Positions 7,368-15,627 of a stretch of DNA of 64,000 bases are shown in pieces. The DNA comes from JANSWY01 sp965243755 (GTDB lineage: Bacteria > Bacteroidota > Bacteroidia > Cytophagales > Cyclobacteriaceae). The position numbers and the translations under genes are program-made. The first letter of the stretch is position 1, and every line of letters begins with the position of its first letter. The notes below the pieces were generated by a model. The model ran no database searches. It was not told the DNA's origin and was given only the letters and a program-made list of their open reading frames with translations. The stretch is taken from the NCBI GenBank assembly GCA_965243755.1, contig CBDEVW010000005.1, forward strand, positions 1-64,000, read 5' to 3'.

Positions 7368-8948
7368 ATGGCAGAAGTAAGACCTGATGAAGTATCAGCA
7401 ATATTAAGAGAGCAGCTATCTAATCAAAGAACAGAAGCTGAGCTTGAAGAAGTGGGAACTGTGTTGCAAGTAGGTGATGGTGTAGCCAGAATCTACGGAT
7501 TGTCTAAAGCTCAGGCTGGAGAGCTTCTTGTTTTCGAAAACGGTGTAAGTGCCATGGTGCTTAACCTTGAAGAAGACAATGTAGGAGCCGTACTTTTTGG
7601 TGACTCCAGTGGTGTAAAAGAAGGAGATACTGTTAAAAGAACTGGTACCATCGCTTCAGTAAAAGTTGGTGATGGCATGTGCGGAAGGGTTGTTGATACA
7701 CTTGGTAACCCAATTGATGGAAAGGGCGCAATCGATGGTGATCTTTATGAAATGCCATTGGAAAGAAAAGCTCCTGGTGTAATTTACAGACAGCCTGTAA
7801 ATGAACCGTTACAAACAGGTATCAAGGCGATTGACTCAATGATTCCAATCGGTAGAGGTCAAAGAGAGCTTGTGATTGGTGACCGTCAGACAGGTAAGAC
7901 TGCTGTAGTTATTGATACCATTCTGAATCAGAAAGAATTTTATGATAGAGGAGAGCCTGTATTCTGTATATATGTGGCCATCGGACAGAAAGCTTCTACT
8001 GTAGCAGGTATTGTTGCTGCCCTTGAGAAAGGTGGCGCCCTGGATTATACAGTTGTAGTAAGTGCATCAGCTTCTGACCCTGCACCAATGCAATTCTTTG
8101 CTCCATTTACCGGGGCGGCCATTGGTGAGTACTTCAGAGATACTGGTAGACCTGCTTTGGTGGTTTATGATGATCTTTCTAAGCAGGCGGTTGCCTACAG
8201 AGAAGTTTCTCTACTACTGAGAAGACCACCGGGACGTGAGGCTTACCCTGGAGATGTATTCTATCTTCACTCAAGATTACTGGAAAGAGCAGCGAAGTTG
8301 AACGATAACGACGAAATTGCTCAGCAAATGAATGACCTTCCTGAGTCTTTGAAAGGAAAAGTGAAGGGTGGAGGATCTCTTACTGCACTTCCAATCATTG
8401 AAACACAGGCTGGTGACGTTTCTGCTTATATTCCAACAAACGTGATCTCCATTACGGATGGTCAGATATTCCTGGAAACTAACCTGTTCAACTCTGGTAT
8501 CAGACCTGCCATTAACGTAGGTATATCTGTATCACGTGTGGGTGGTTCAGCACAGATCAAGTCAATGAAGAAAGTTGCTGGTACGTTGAAGCTGGATCAG
8601 GCGCAGTTTAGAGAACTGGAAGCTTTTGCAAAGTTTGGATCTGACCTGGATGCTGCAACACAAAGAACTATTGACAGAGGTAGAGTGAACCAGGAGATGC
8701 TGAAGCAACCTCAATTCTCGCCTGTGGCAGTAGAAGACCAGGTAGCTGCAATTTATGCATTCACCAAAGGGTTCTTCGATAAAGTACCTGTTGCTAAAGT
8801 AAAGGAAGTAGAAAAAGAATATTTGTCACTACTTAAGACTCAGCATCAATCTGCATTGACAGATCTTAAAGCTGGTAAATTAAGTGATGAGGCTACTGCT
8901 GCCATGACGGAAGTAGCGAAGGAAGTGGCTCAAAGATATACTAACTAA
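7368..8948 (+). CDS. atpA: ATP synthase F1 subunit alpha
   Basis: A 526-residue alpha subunit with the N-terminal beta-barrel domain (GTVLQVGDGVARIYGL), the P-loop GDRQTGKT at residues 171-178 and the signature PAINVGISVSRVGGSAQ carrying the arginine that reaches the catalytic sites of beta. Non-catalytic nucleotide-binding partner of beta in F1. The beta gene is not in this operon, so atpD and atpC must lie elsewhere, as is common in Cytophagales. Confidence 0.98.
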   Translation: MAEVRPDEVSAILREQLSNQRTEAELEEVGTVLQVGDGVARIYGLSKAQAGELLVFENGVSAMVLNLEEDNVGAVLFGDSSGVKEGDTVKRTGTIASVKVGDGMCGRVVDTLGNPIDGKGAIDGDLYEMPLERKAPGVIYRQPVNEPLQTGIKAIDSMIPIGRGQRELVIGDRQTGKTAVVIDTILNQKEFYDRGEPVFCIYVAIGQKASTVAGIVAALEKGGALDYTVVVSASASDPAPMQFFAPFTGAAIGEYFRDTGRPALVVYDDLSKQAVAYREVSLLLRRPPGREAYPGDVFYLHSRLLERAAKLNDNDEIAQQMNDLPESLKGKVKGGGSLTALPIIETQAGDVSAYIPTNVISITDGQIFLETNLFNSGIRPAINVGISVSRVGGSAQIKSMKKVAGTLKLDQAQFRELEAFAKFGSDLDAATQRTIDRGRVNQEMLKQPQFSPVAVEDQVAAIYAFTKGFFDKVPVAKVKEVEKEYLSLLKTQHQSALTDLKAGKLSDEATAAMTEVAKEVAQRYTN

Positions 8949-8959
8949 GGATTTGCTGA

Positions 8960-9850
8960 ATGGCTAACTTAAAAGAAGTAAAAAACCGTATTTCCTCGGT
9001 CTCTTCAACACAGCAGATAACCAAAGCCATGAAGATGGTTGCAGCTGCAAAGTTGAGAAGGGCTCAGGATAAAATCACTCAGATGAGACCTTACTCTCAG
9101 AGAATGTCTGAAGTAATTCAAAACGTTACTTCAGGGATCTCAGAAGATGTGGAGAATGCATTCGCAGAAGAAAGAGAGGTAAACAGGGTTTTAATTGTTG
9201 TGGTTTCATCCGACAGGGGATTATGTGGTGCATTTAATAGCTCGGTGTTTAAAGGTGCAGTTTCTTTAATAAAAGAAAAATACCAGTACCAAATGGACAA
9301 TGATCAGGTAATCATTATGCCTATTGGTAGGAAATCGCTGGACTATTTTAAGAAGAGAGATTATTTGGTAGTTGATCGCTTTAGTCATTTGATTCATGAT
9401 CTATCATTTGATAATGCCAGGGAAGCTGCTGAATATATTCTGGATGAGTTTAAGAGTGGCTACTTTGACAAGGTTGAGATCGTTTACAACGAGTTCAAGA
9501 ACGTGGCTACCCAAAACCTGGTTAAGGAGCAATTTTTACCGGTTCCACCAATGGAAGTAGAGGAGGTTGAGGAGTCAACTACAAATGTGGAATATATTTA
9601 TGAGCCTAATAAGGAATTCATATTCCAGGAGATTGTTCCAAAGTCACTGAAAATACAGTTCTACAAAGCTCTGCTCGAGTCGAATGCTTCTGAGCATGGC
9701 GCCAGAATGACAGCTATGGATAAGGCAACAGACAATGCCGGAGAATTGCTGAAAGAACTGAGATTAACTTACAATAGAACCAGACAGGCTGCTATTACCA
9801 AGGAGATTCTTGAAATTGTGGGTGGTGCTGAAGCACTTGCTGCAGAATAG
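8960..9850 (+). CDS. atpG: ATP synthase F1 subunit gamma
   Basis: A 296-residue central-stalk subunit. The N-terminal helix (KNRISSVSSTQQITKAMKMV), the middle SSDRGLCGAFNSSVFK and the C-terminal helix (SEHGARMTAMDKATDNAGEL, then YNRTRQAAITKEILEIVGGA) are all family hallmarks. It lies 11 bases after atpA and is the last atp gene here; an intrinsic terminator follows within about 30 bases. Confidence 0.97.
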   Translation: MANLKEVKNRISSVSSTQQITKAMKMVAAAKLRRAQDKITQMRPYSQRMSEVIQNVTSGISEDVENAFAEEREVNRVLIVVVSSDRGLCGAFNSSVFKGAVSLIKEKYQYQMDNDQVIIMPIGRKSLDYFKKRDYLVVDRFSHLIHDLSFDNAREAAEYILDEFKSGYFDKVEIVYNEFKNVATQNLVKEQFLPVPPMEVEEVEESTTNVEYIYEPNKEFIFQEIVPKSLKIQFYKALLESNASEHGARMTAMDKATDNAGELLKELRLTYNRTRQAAITKEILEIVGGAEALAAE

Positions 9851-9876
9851 CAGAACGTATGAATATTTTATATAAA

Positions 9877-9906
9877 AGGGCTCACTTCAAAGTGGGCCTT
9901 TTTTGT
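9877..9906 (+). terminator. intrinsic terminator after atpG
   Basis: AAAAGGGCTCACTT followed by AAGTGGGCCTTTTTT forms a stem of about 13 bp with two G-U pairs and a TCAA loop, running into a T run. It closes the atp operon. It also shows that an in-frame ATG at 9859 is not the start of the next gene, because that reading would place the hairpin inside the coding sequence. Confidence 0.85.
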
Positions 9907-9933
9907 TATTCTTCATTTCAATTATATTTAATA

Positions 9934-10749
9934 GTGTCACTAATTCAGCTTACATATGGGATTTTAAGAGCACTTTCTCTGGATGTAGTTGGTGGTGCCG
10001 TTATTGTATCTATTCTGGTAGCATCATTGCTTGGAGTGCAGGTGCCCACTACAGTTTATTTGGCGCTGGCAATTACCGTTTGGTTAATTTATACCTGGGA
10101 CCATTTGGCTGATGCCTCAAGTGTCTCTAATCACCTTACCTATCGCCATCAGTTTCATCACAATTATAAGAGATCTTTAATTTTTTCGATGATCGTGGGT
10201 TTAGTGACCCTGGCATCTCTAGTATTTTACCTTCCCCCAACTACAGTCTATTTTGGTATCGCAGCAGGGGCATTGGTGTTTATTTATTTTTTATTGGTAC
10301 AGTTGTGGGATGGGTTTGTATATAAGGAGATCGTAAGTGCACTTTGTTATAGTTTAGGTGTCTTTGTGGGGCCATTGTCTGTATATGACGGAGGGTTCTC
10401 CGGTGTAATCATCATCCTTTATTTGCAGATTTTATTACTGGCCATTATGAATTTGATGCTTTTTTCGTTGATGGAAAAGGAATTGGATCAACAGCAGGGT
10501 TTTCCTTCTATTGTCAGAGTCATTGGGAGCAATGGCCAATCAATAATAAATCTGGTTTTCCTGCTTTATTTGCTTATTACAGCCGGCTCATTTGTATATT
10601 TTGATGTTTCGCTAAAGTTCACAATTGTACTGTTATCCATGGGATTGGTTCTTGTTGGCATCAACAATTGGCAGGAAAAATTTCGTCGCAATGAGTATTA
10701 TAGAATTCTGGGAGACGGTATTTTCTTCATTCCCCTTCTGGCTATATGA
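9934..10749 (+). CDS. UbiA-like prenyltransferase family membrane protein
   Basis: About 271 residues with eight or so hydrophobic helices. LRALSLDVVGGAVI at the N-terminus, TWDHLADA (a shortened first Asp motif), YKEIVSALCYSLGVFVGPL and SLMEKELDQQQGF (second acidic motif) line up with the aromatic prenyltransferase fold of UbiA-type enzymes, which attach isoprenoid chains to aromatic or lipid acceptors in the inner membrane. The motifs are weaker than in MenA/UbiA, so the substrate is unknown. GTG at 9934 was chosen as start: an in-frame ATG at 9859 lies before the atpG terminator. The next gene overlaps by four bases (ATGA). Confidence 0.6.
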   Translation: MSLIQLTYGILRALSLDVVGGAVIVSILVASLLGVQVPTTVYLALAITVWLIYTWDHLADASSVSNHLTYRHQFHHNYKRSLIFSMIVGLVTLASLVFYLPPTTVYFGIAAGALVFIYFLLVQLWDGFVYKEIVSALCYSLGVFVGPLSVYDGGFSGVIIILYLQILLLAIMNLMLFSLMEKELDQQQGFPSIVRVIGSNGQSIINLVFLLYLLITAGSFVYFDVSLKFTIVLLSMGLVLVGINNWQEKFRRNEYYRILGDGIFFIPLLAI

Positions 10750-11357
10750 CGAATGATTTTAATTCAGTGGCGAGATACTATGATTTATTAAAAAAAATAG
10801 TATTTGGAGACCTGCTACTGGACGCAGAGCTATCATTTCTGAAAGACCTGAAAACACCCTCCAGGATACTAATGGCAGGGGGTGGAACTGGAAAGGTGTT
10901 GCAGTATCTGCCATCTGATGTGGAAGTTGATTACATAGAATTATCTTCCCAGATGATCTGGAGGGCTAAAAGTAGACGATTTTGTTGTAAAGTAAATTTC
11001 CATCATCGACCATTTAGTCATTTCAATACGGATTTACAATACGATTATATTTTGTGCCCTTTTTTTCTGGATTTATTTAATGATATCAACCTAAGAGCCA
11101 CCTGTGAGCAAATCAGAAAATTACTAAAAGAGGATTCAGGCCAACTGATAGTCACTGATTTTCATGTTAGGTATAAGACTAGTTTCATTAGCCACTTGAT
11201 GCATTTGTTTTTTAAGTGGTCCACCAACATGGAGAGCGAAGAACTAAAAGATATTCCATCCTATATCCACCAGGCCGGATTTCATGAAATTGCGTCGAAA
11301 GACTTTATGAATGGAAAACTTTTCTCGAAAAAATATTCCCTGCATGGAAACCATTAA
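10746..11357 (+). CDS. class I SAM-dependent methyltransferase
   Basis: A 203-residue protein beginning SVARYYDLLKKIVFGD. The SAM-binding motif I is ILMAGGGTGKVLQYL, followed by an acidic end of strand 2 (DYIELSSQMI) and DYILCPFFLDLF as motif II/post II, as in Rossmann-type methyltransferases of the UbiE-like size class. Its start overlaps the stop of the UbiA-like gene (ATGA), so both products probably act on the same lipid or quinone-like compound; this is inference. The substrate cannot be read from the sequence. Confidence 0.7.
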   Translation: MTNDFNSVARYYDLLKKIVFGDLLLDAELSFLKDLKTPSRILMAGGGTGKVLQYLPSDVEVDYIELSSQMIWRAKSRRFCCKVNFHHRPFSHFNTDLQYDYILCPFFLDLFNDINLRATCEQIRKLLKEDSGQLIVTDFHVRYKTSFISHLMHLFFKWSTNMESEELKDIPSYIHQAGFHEIASKDFMNGKLFSKKYSLHGNH

Positions 11358-11398
11358 TTCAGTACCTTGTCATTAGGTAAAACTCAATAAAAGTATCA

Positions 11399-11962
11399 TT
11401 GGAATCATCTCACCAATCAATACATAAATACCTGATTGTCCAGAGTAAAGAGGGGGATCAGCGTGCACAGCGTGAACTGTATAAGTTGTATGCCAAAGCC
11501 ATGTATAATATCTGTAGAAGGATGATGGGAGATGAAGATGAGGCCAAAGATGTGTTGCAGGATGCATTTGTTGATGCATTTACTAAACTACATACACTTG
11601 AAAACATCAGTACGTTTAGTGCATGGATCAAACGGATTGTGGTGAATAGGTGTATTAACGCAATCAAAAAGAAGAAATTGGTTACGGTAGACATTGAAGA
11701 TGGATATGATCGGATGGAGGAAGAGACCTTTGATGAAGAGATCACGAAACACCAGGTCAGCTCCATTCTGTCTAAAATGGACCAGTTAAGTGAGGGATGC
11801 AGAATGGTCCTGAATTTATATGTTTTTGAAGGTTATGATCATGCAGAAATTGCGCAGATATTGTCAATTTCTGAGTCAGCCTCAAAATCACAGTATTGTA
11901 AAGCAAAGATCAAGCTACGGAAATTATTAAATGTTGAAAATCATCAGGAATATGGAAGATAA
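11399..11962 (+). CDS. ECF-type RNA polymerase sigma factor
   Basis: A 187-residue sigma-70 family protein with region 2 (about residues 20-90: AKAMYNICRRMMGDEDEAKD, then VLQDAFVDAFTKLHTL) and region 4 (about 115-180: LSEGCRMVLNLYVFEGYDHA followed by the helix-turn-helix IAQILSISESASKSQYCKAK). It directs polymerase to a small set of promoters and is normally held by an anti-sigma factor. The start is TTG at 11399, as no ATG gives a complete region 2. The anti-sigma-like gene overlaps its end by 11 bases. Confidence 0.9.
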   Translation: MESSHQSIHKYLIVQSKEGDQRAQRELYKLYAKAMYNICRRMMGDEDEAKDVLQDAFVDAFTKLHTLENISTFSAWIKRIVVNRCINAIKKKKLVTVDIEDGYDRMEEETFDEEITKHQVSSILSKMDQLSEGCRMVLNLYVFEGYDHAEIAQILSISESASKSQYCKAKIKLRKLLNVENHQEYGR

Positions 11963-12458
11963 GTTTAAAGCATTTGTTGCTGGTAACAGGGACGAATTCG
12001 AAAACTATGATCTGGACCTTGATCAGTCTTGGAGTCAGATCGCTGATGGTATCCAAAATCAGCAGGAGAAGCAATCAGGTAAAAAAGTTATATGGTTCAA
12101 AATTGCAGCGTCTGTTGCGATTTTGATCATGTTTAGTGCAGGAATGTTGTATTGGGGTCTAGGCGCCAAAAAAGAAGAAACGCTTTTCGCAGCAAACCCT
12201 GAACTTGCAGAGGCACAAGCTTATTACACTTCTCAAATTGCCTATAAAATGTCACTGGCACAGTCAAAGCCTGGAGGTGAAGAGTTATTCAGAGACATTG
12301 AGGAGTTGGATAAGGCGTTTGCAGACCTTAAGAATGATCTGAAGGATAATGCAGATAATGAAGAGGTGATTATAGCAATGATTGAGAATTATCAATTAAA
12401 ACTTAAAATTCTTGATCGTTTGTTAAAGGAGTTACAGGAAGAGGAGCAGGGAAGTTGA
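11952..12458 (+). CDS. anti-sigma-factor-like membrane protein
   Basis: A 168-residue protein with a cytoplasmic N-terminal part (about 1-48), one transmembrane helix (about 49-70, IWFKIAASVAILIMFSAGML) and an extracytoplasmic acidic helical region. This topology and the position right behind an ECF sigma gene fit a regulator that sequesters the sigma factor at the membrane. There is no visible zinc-binding HxxxCxxC motif. ATG at 11952 (preceded by CAGGAA) is preferred to an earlier in-frame codon deeper in the sigma gene. Confidence 0.65.
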   Translation: MEDKFKAFVAGNRDEFENYDLDLDQSWSQIADGIQNQQEKQSGKKVIWFKIAASVAILIMFSAGMLYWGLGAKKEETLFAANPELAEAQAYYTSQIAYKMSLAQSKPGGEELFRDIEELDKAFADLKNDLKDNADNEEVIIAMIENYQLKLKILDRLLKELQEEEQGS

Positions 12459-12462
12459 TGGG

Positions 12463-13638
12463 ATGCGATATAATATGAATTTTGAAGCAATGAAGAATTT
12501 AAATCGGTTAATTATTTGGTGTTGTTTTGTTCTGGCCCCAATCTATTTGGCTAAGGCCCATGAAAAGGAAGATACCAAGCTAACTAAAAACATCACCAGA
12601 TCATTTTCACTGGGGGATGGGGACGATGTGGAAGTTGTCAATAAGTATGGGAAGATAATTGTAAATACATGGACCAAAGATTCTGCGAAGTTCTCAATAG
12701 ACATTGTAGCTACAGGGAAGACTGATGAGATTGTCGAAAGGCTCATGGATAAGGTTGAGATTGATTTCAGCTACGCCGTAGGTTTTCTGATGGTTCAGAC
12801 GGAGATGGACAAGAGAGGTGGTGGTGCATTTAGCTCAGTTCTGAATAGTATAGAGGACTATTCAAAAAGCTTTAATTCCAGGAATAAAGTCACTATTGAC
12901 TATACCATTTATCTTCCGGTAGGAGCCAATCTTACGCTCGATAATAAATTTGGAAATGTGTTCGTCAATGATTTTAAAGGTGAATTGGACATTACATTAT
13001 CCCATGGAGATTTAAGGACAAGAGAACTTACCGGAAAATCCGAGATATCCCTTTCATTTGGTAGTGGAAACATGAAGGAGATTCGCAATGGATACCTTAA
13101 ACTTAAGGGCGCTGATGTGGCCATTGATAAGGCTTCCAGACTATCTGTTCAAAGTAGTTCATCGGAGTTAACACTAGGCGAAATAAGCGTATTAAAATTA
13201 AACTCCCGAAACGATAAGATTAAGGTGCAGCAGGTGATGGCAGTTTCCGGAAGTGGTGATTTTACTGATGTCTCGTTTCAGGCCGTTATAAGCAGCCTTG
13301 ATCTGGACCTTGATTATGGAGAAATTTTTGTGGATCGTGTTGAAACAGATTTTGACGCAATTTCGATCAATAGCAAGTCGGCAGATATTAGTTTGATATT
13401 GAATCCTCAATCCTATTTTATGGCTAAAATTGGCGGGCAACAGGACCGGATGATTATTCCAAACAGCATGTTGTCTCTTCAAAAAAATAAGCCATCAGAT
13501 GATAGCGATCTCAATCTGCATCTGGAAGGATACGTAGGACCTACACGCAACAAAATTGGTAAGGTGAATATTATTGCCAACAATGCAGATTTAATAATAT
13601 CAATTAAAGAAACTCCAATTTTTACTGATCGGGATTAA
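12463..13638 (+). CDS. exported protein of the DUF4097-like (putative adhesin/beta-helix) type
   Basis: A 391-residue protein with a signal peptide (hydrophobic stretch about residues 14-29, ending LAKAHEKE) and a long all-beta region. In it, short strands repeat with patterns such as VEVVNKYGKIIVNTW, LTLDNKFGNVFVNDFKGELD and LSHGDLRTRELTGKSEISLS. These beta-solenoid-like repeats resemble the DUF4097/head-GIN group of exported proteins often linked to ECF sigma/anti-sigma pairs in Bacteroidota. Function unknown. It starts four bases after the anti-sigma gene; GGAAG lies about eight bases before the chosen ATG. Confidence 0.6.
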   Translation: MRYNMNFEAMKNLNRLIIWCCFVLAPIYLAKAHEKEDTKLTKNITRSFSLGDGDDVEVVNKYGKIIVNTWTKDSAKFSIDIVATGKTDEIVERLMDKVEIDFSYAVGFLMVQTEMDKRGGGAFSSVLNSIEDYSKSFNSRNKVTIDYTIYLPVGANLTLDNKFGNVFVNDFKGELDITLSHGDLRTRELTGKSEISLSFGSGNMKEIRNGYLKLKGADVAIDKASRLSVQSSSSELTLGEISVLKLNSRNDKIKVQQVMAVSGSGDFTDVSFQAVISSLDLDLDYGEIFVDRVETDFDAISINSKSADISLILNPQSYFMAKIGGQQDRMIIPNSMLSLQKNKPSDDSDLNLHLEGYVGPTRNKIGKVNIIANNADLIISIKETPIFTDRD

Positions 13639-13641
13639 CTC

Positions 13642-14184
13642 ATGCAATTGCTATCTGTACGCACACTTTTACCAGGAATCATCATCATGTTGTTTATGCC
13701 TCTGACGCCAATGTACGCTCAGAGCTACCATCAATCAGCAGGAGTGAGACTTGGCACAACGTCCGCAGTTACTTATAAGAAATTTATTGTACCGGAGGAG
13801 TCTGTGGAGTTTATGTTTTCAGGAAGGAGAGAGGGTGCTCAATTTACCATTATGTTTGTCAAACACCGAACAATGGAATTTTCATTCAATGAGAATTTTT
13901 TCGCTTATTACGGACTTGGTGGGCATTTTGGTCTGGAGAGATACGATGGATTAAGTAAGGCAATCGTACCAGGTGAAACGCCCTCGGATCCTGTATCATT
14001 TGTTTATGAGGAAAAGAATTATTTTGTAATGGGTGCAGATGCCATAGCTGGTGTAGAATACAGGTGGTTGAGTGTGCCTATAACTATTTCCTTTGATCTC
14101 AAGCCATACTTCAATTATATTGGTATGAGGTACATTAGAGGAACGGTTTGGGATGGTGCTATATCGTTTAAATATGTTTTCTAA
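13642..14184 (+). CDS. small outer-membrane beta-barrel-like protein
   Basis: A 180-residue protein with a signal peptide (about 1-26, ending PMYAQ) and alternating amphipathic strands (SAGVRLGTTSAVTYKKFI, EFMFSGRREGAQFTIMFVK, YYGLGGHFGLERY). It ends in an aromatic residue (GAISFKYVF), as outer-membrane barrels do. The fold call is inferred from this pattern; no specific function can be named. It lies three bases behind the DUF4097-like gene and overlaps the next exported protein by 11 bases. Confidence 0.6.
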   Translation: MQLLSVRTLLPGIIIMLFMPLTPMYAQSYHQSAGVRLGTTSAVTYKKFIVPEESVEFMFSGRREGAQFTIMFVKHRTMEFSFNENFFAYYGLGGHFGLERYDGLSKAIVPGETPSDPVSFVYEEKNYFVMGADAIAGVEYRWLSVPITISFDLKPYFNYIGMRYIRGTVWDGAISFKYVF

Positions 14185-14827
14185 GATTGTCAATTCAATA
14201 AGCCTTGTCTTGTTATTGGGTATAAGCACCAGCTTTGCTCAAAAATATATGGATTCTAATGATCCCAATGAAGTGAAGTCGTTGTTGAGTAAAGACAATG
14301 ATATCAAAGGTTTTGGAGGAGTTGATGTGAAAGTGGGAATCGTAAATAGTGACAGAACACTACTCACCGGAGGGTATGGGGGAGTAATTATTAATAAACA
14401 TTACATTTTTGGTTTGGCGGGATATGGTCTGTCCACCAAGAATAACTTCAATGGGATACCACCAGGACAGGACTCAGAAAAAGAACTTCATCTCTATGGT
14501 GGATATGGAGGATTCCTGATAGGGGGCGTACTTTTTCCAAAAGAAGTCATCCATATCAATATACCAATTCTTCTTGGTGCTGGGAATTTTGAGGTATCGG
14601 ATGAGAACTATTTTAATAATGGAATTGATACTGATTTCACCATCGATAAGTCAGCATTTTTTGTCATTGAACCAGGCATTCAACTGGAAGCAAATATTAC
14701 CGGCAATTTAAGATTGGGAATTGGGGCCACCTATAGAATGATTCAAGCCATTGATTTACTCCATTTGAATGACGAAGACCTTTCAGACTATACCGTGGCT
14801 TTATCGCTTAGGTTTGGGAGATTTTGA
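14174..14827 (+). CDS. exported outer-membrane barrel-like protein
   Basis: A 217-residue protein with a signal peptide (about 1-23, ending STSFAQ). Glycine- and aromatic-rich strands follow (GGVDVKVGIVNSDRTLLTGG, GLAGYGLSTKNNF, LYGGYGGFLIGGVLF, LRLGIGATYRMIQAI), with a terminal strand ALSLRFGRF. This pattern is typical of small Bacteroidota outer-membrane barrels of unknown function. ATG at 14174 was chosen because the signal peptide begins there; it overlaps the preceding gene by 11 bases. It is the last gene of the ECF sigma cluster and overlaps the oppositely oriented rluB by 27 bases at the 3' ends. Confidence 0.6.
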   Translation: MFSKIVNSISLVLLLGISTSFAQKYMDSNDPNEVKSLLSKDNDIKGFGGVDVKVGIVNSDRTLLTGGYGGVIINKHYIFGLAGYGLSTKNNFNGIPPGQDSEKELHLYGGYGGFLIGGVLFPKEVIHINIPILLGAGNFEVSDENYFNNGIDTDFTIDKSAFFVIEPGIQLEANITGNLRLGIGATYRMIQAIDLLHLNDEDLSDYTVALSLRFGRF

Positions 14828-15598
14828 GGATTTGAAGTTCTTTAGTAATACAATTTCTTTGTCTGTGAGAAACCTGTATTTACCCCTGGGTAGATCTTTC
14901 TTCGTAAGTGGCCCATACATCACTCGGTCCAGTCTAATTACATCATAGCCCAAGTGTTCAAATATTCTCCTGACAATTCGATTTCTGCCAATGTGTATTT
15001 CTACACCGAGAATTGATTTGTCCTTGCTTAACACTGCAATATCGTCAACGGTTGCTTCTCCATCCTCCAATTGCAATCCATTCTGGATCTTCTCAAAATC
15101 AACCTGAGAAATTGGCTTGTCGAGATCAACCTGATATATCTTTTTGATTTCGTAAGACGGATGAGAAAGCTTTTTAGCGGTTTCACCATCATTTGTAAAT
15201 AGTAATAAACCGGTGGTATTTCTATCCAGCCTACCTACTGGGTAAATGCGCTCGGGAACAGCATTTTTCACAAGGTCCATTACAGTCTTTCGCCCGTCTG
15301 GATCGTCCATGGTGGTAATATAATCCTTGGGTTTATTGAGTAGTACATAGACCAGCTTCTCGCGCTTAAGTAACTTGCCATTGTAGTAAACCTTATCTCC
15401 GGGCTGTACTTTGTAACCTAATTCAGTGATTGTTTCTTTATTTACCTTAATCTTGCCATCTGCGATCAATTTGTCTGCTTCTCTTCGAGAGCATACTCCG
15501 GAATTGGCGATGTATTTATTGAGCCTGACTACCTCTGGTTCCTGGCTTGGTTTTTTGATTTCAGCTTTCTTTGCTCTGGCAGGCTTCTTTTTGCGCAT
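14801..15598 (-). CDS. rluB: 23S rRNA pseudouridine synthase, RluB/RsuA family
   Basis: A 265-residue enzyme: a basic tail (RKKKPARAKKAEIKKP), an S4 RNA-binding domain (about residues 27-75, VRLNKYIANSGVCSRREADK) and the pseudouridine synthase domain with the catalytic aspartate in PVGRLDRNTTGLLLFTNDG. It converts a uridine of rRNA to pseudouridine; RluB versus RluE/RsuA cannot be fully separated by eye. ATG at 15598 is used; a TTG four codons earlier is possible. An 8-bp inverted repeat lies immediately upstream of the ATG. It follows scpB, a common order in many bacteria. Confidence 0.88.
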   Translation of the reverse strand: MRKKKPARAKKAEIKKPSQEPEVVRLNKYIANSGVCSRREADKLIADGKIKVNKETITELGYKVQPGDKVYYNGKLLKREKLVYVLLNKPKDYITTMDDPDGRKTVMDLVKNAVPERIYPVGRLDRNTTGLLLFTNDGETAKKLSHPSYEIKKIYQVDLDKPISQVDFEKIQNGLQLEDGEATVDDIAVLSKDKSILGVEIHIGRNRIVRRIFEHLGYDVIRLDRVMYGPLTKKDLPRGKYRFLTDKEIVLLKNFKSSKSPKPKR

Positions 15599-15619
15599 GT
15601 GGTTTATCAATTAAACCAC
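15599..15619 (-). repeat. 8-bp inverted repeat at the rluB translation start
   Basis: On the minus strand GTGGTTTA and TAAACCAC flank a five-base loop and abut the rluB ATG. If transcribed from scpB, the stem would occlude the ribosome-binding region, so it might tune rluB translation. No T run follows, so it is not a terminator. Confidence 0.4.
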
Positions 15620-15627
15620 GAAGTTAG

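Noticed and set aside
9859..9933. ATG at 9859 as start of the UbiA-like protein
   Set aside because: The atpG terminator lies inside this stretch and the extra residues (YKRAHFKVGLF) are simply the hairpin translated; GTG at 9934 is a better start.
11373..11579. 68-codon minus-strand frame at the start of the sigma factor gene
   Set aside because: It is antisense to sigma region 2 and has no coding character.
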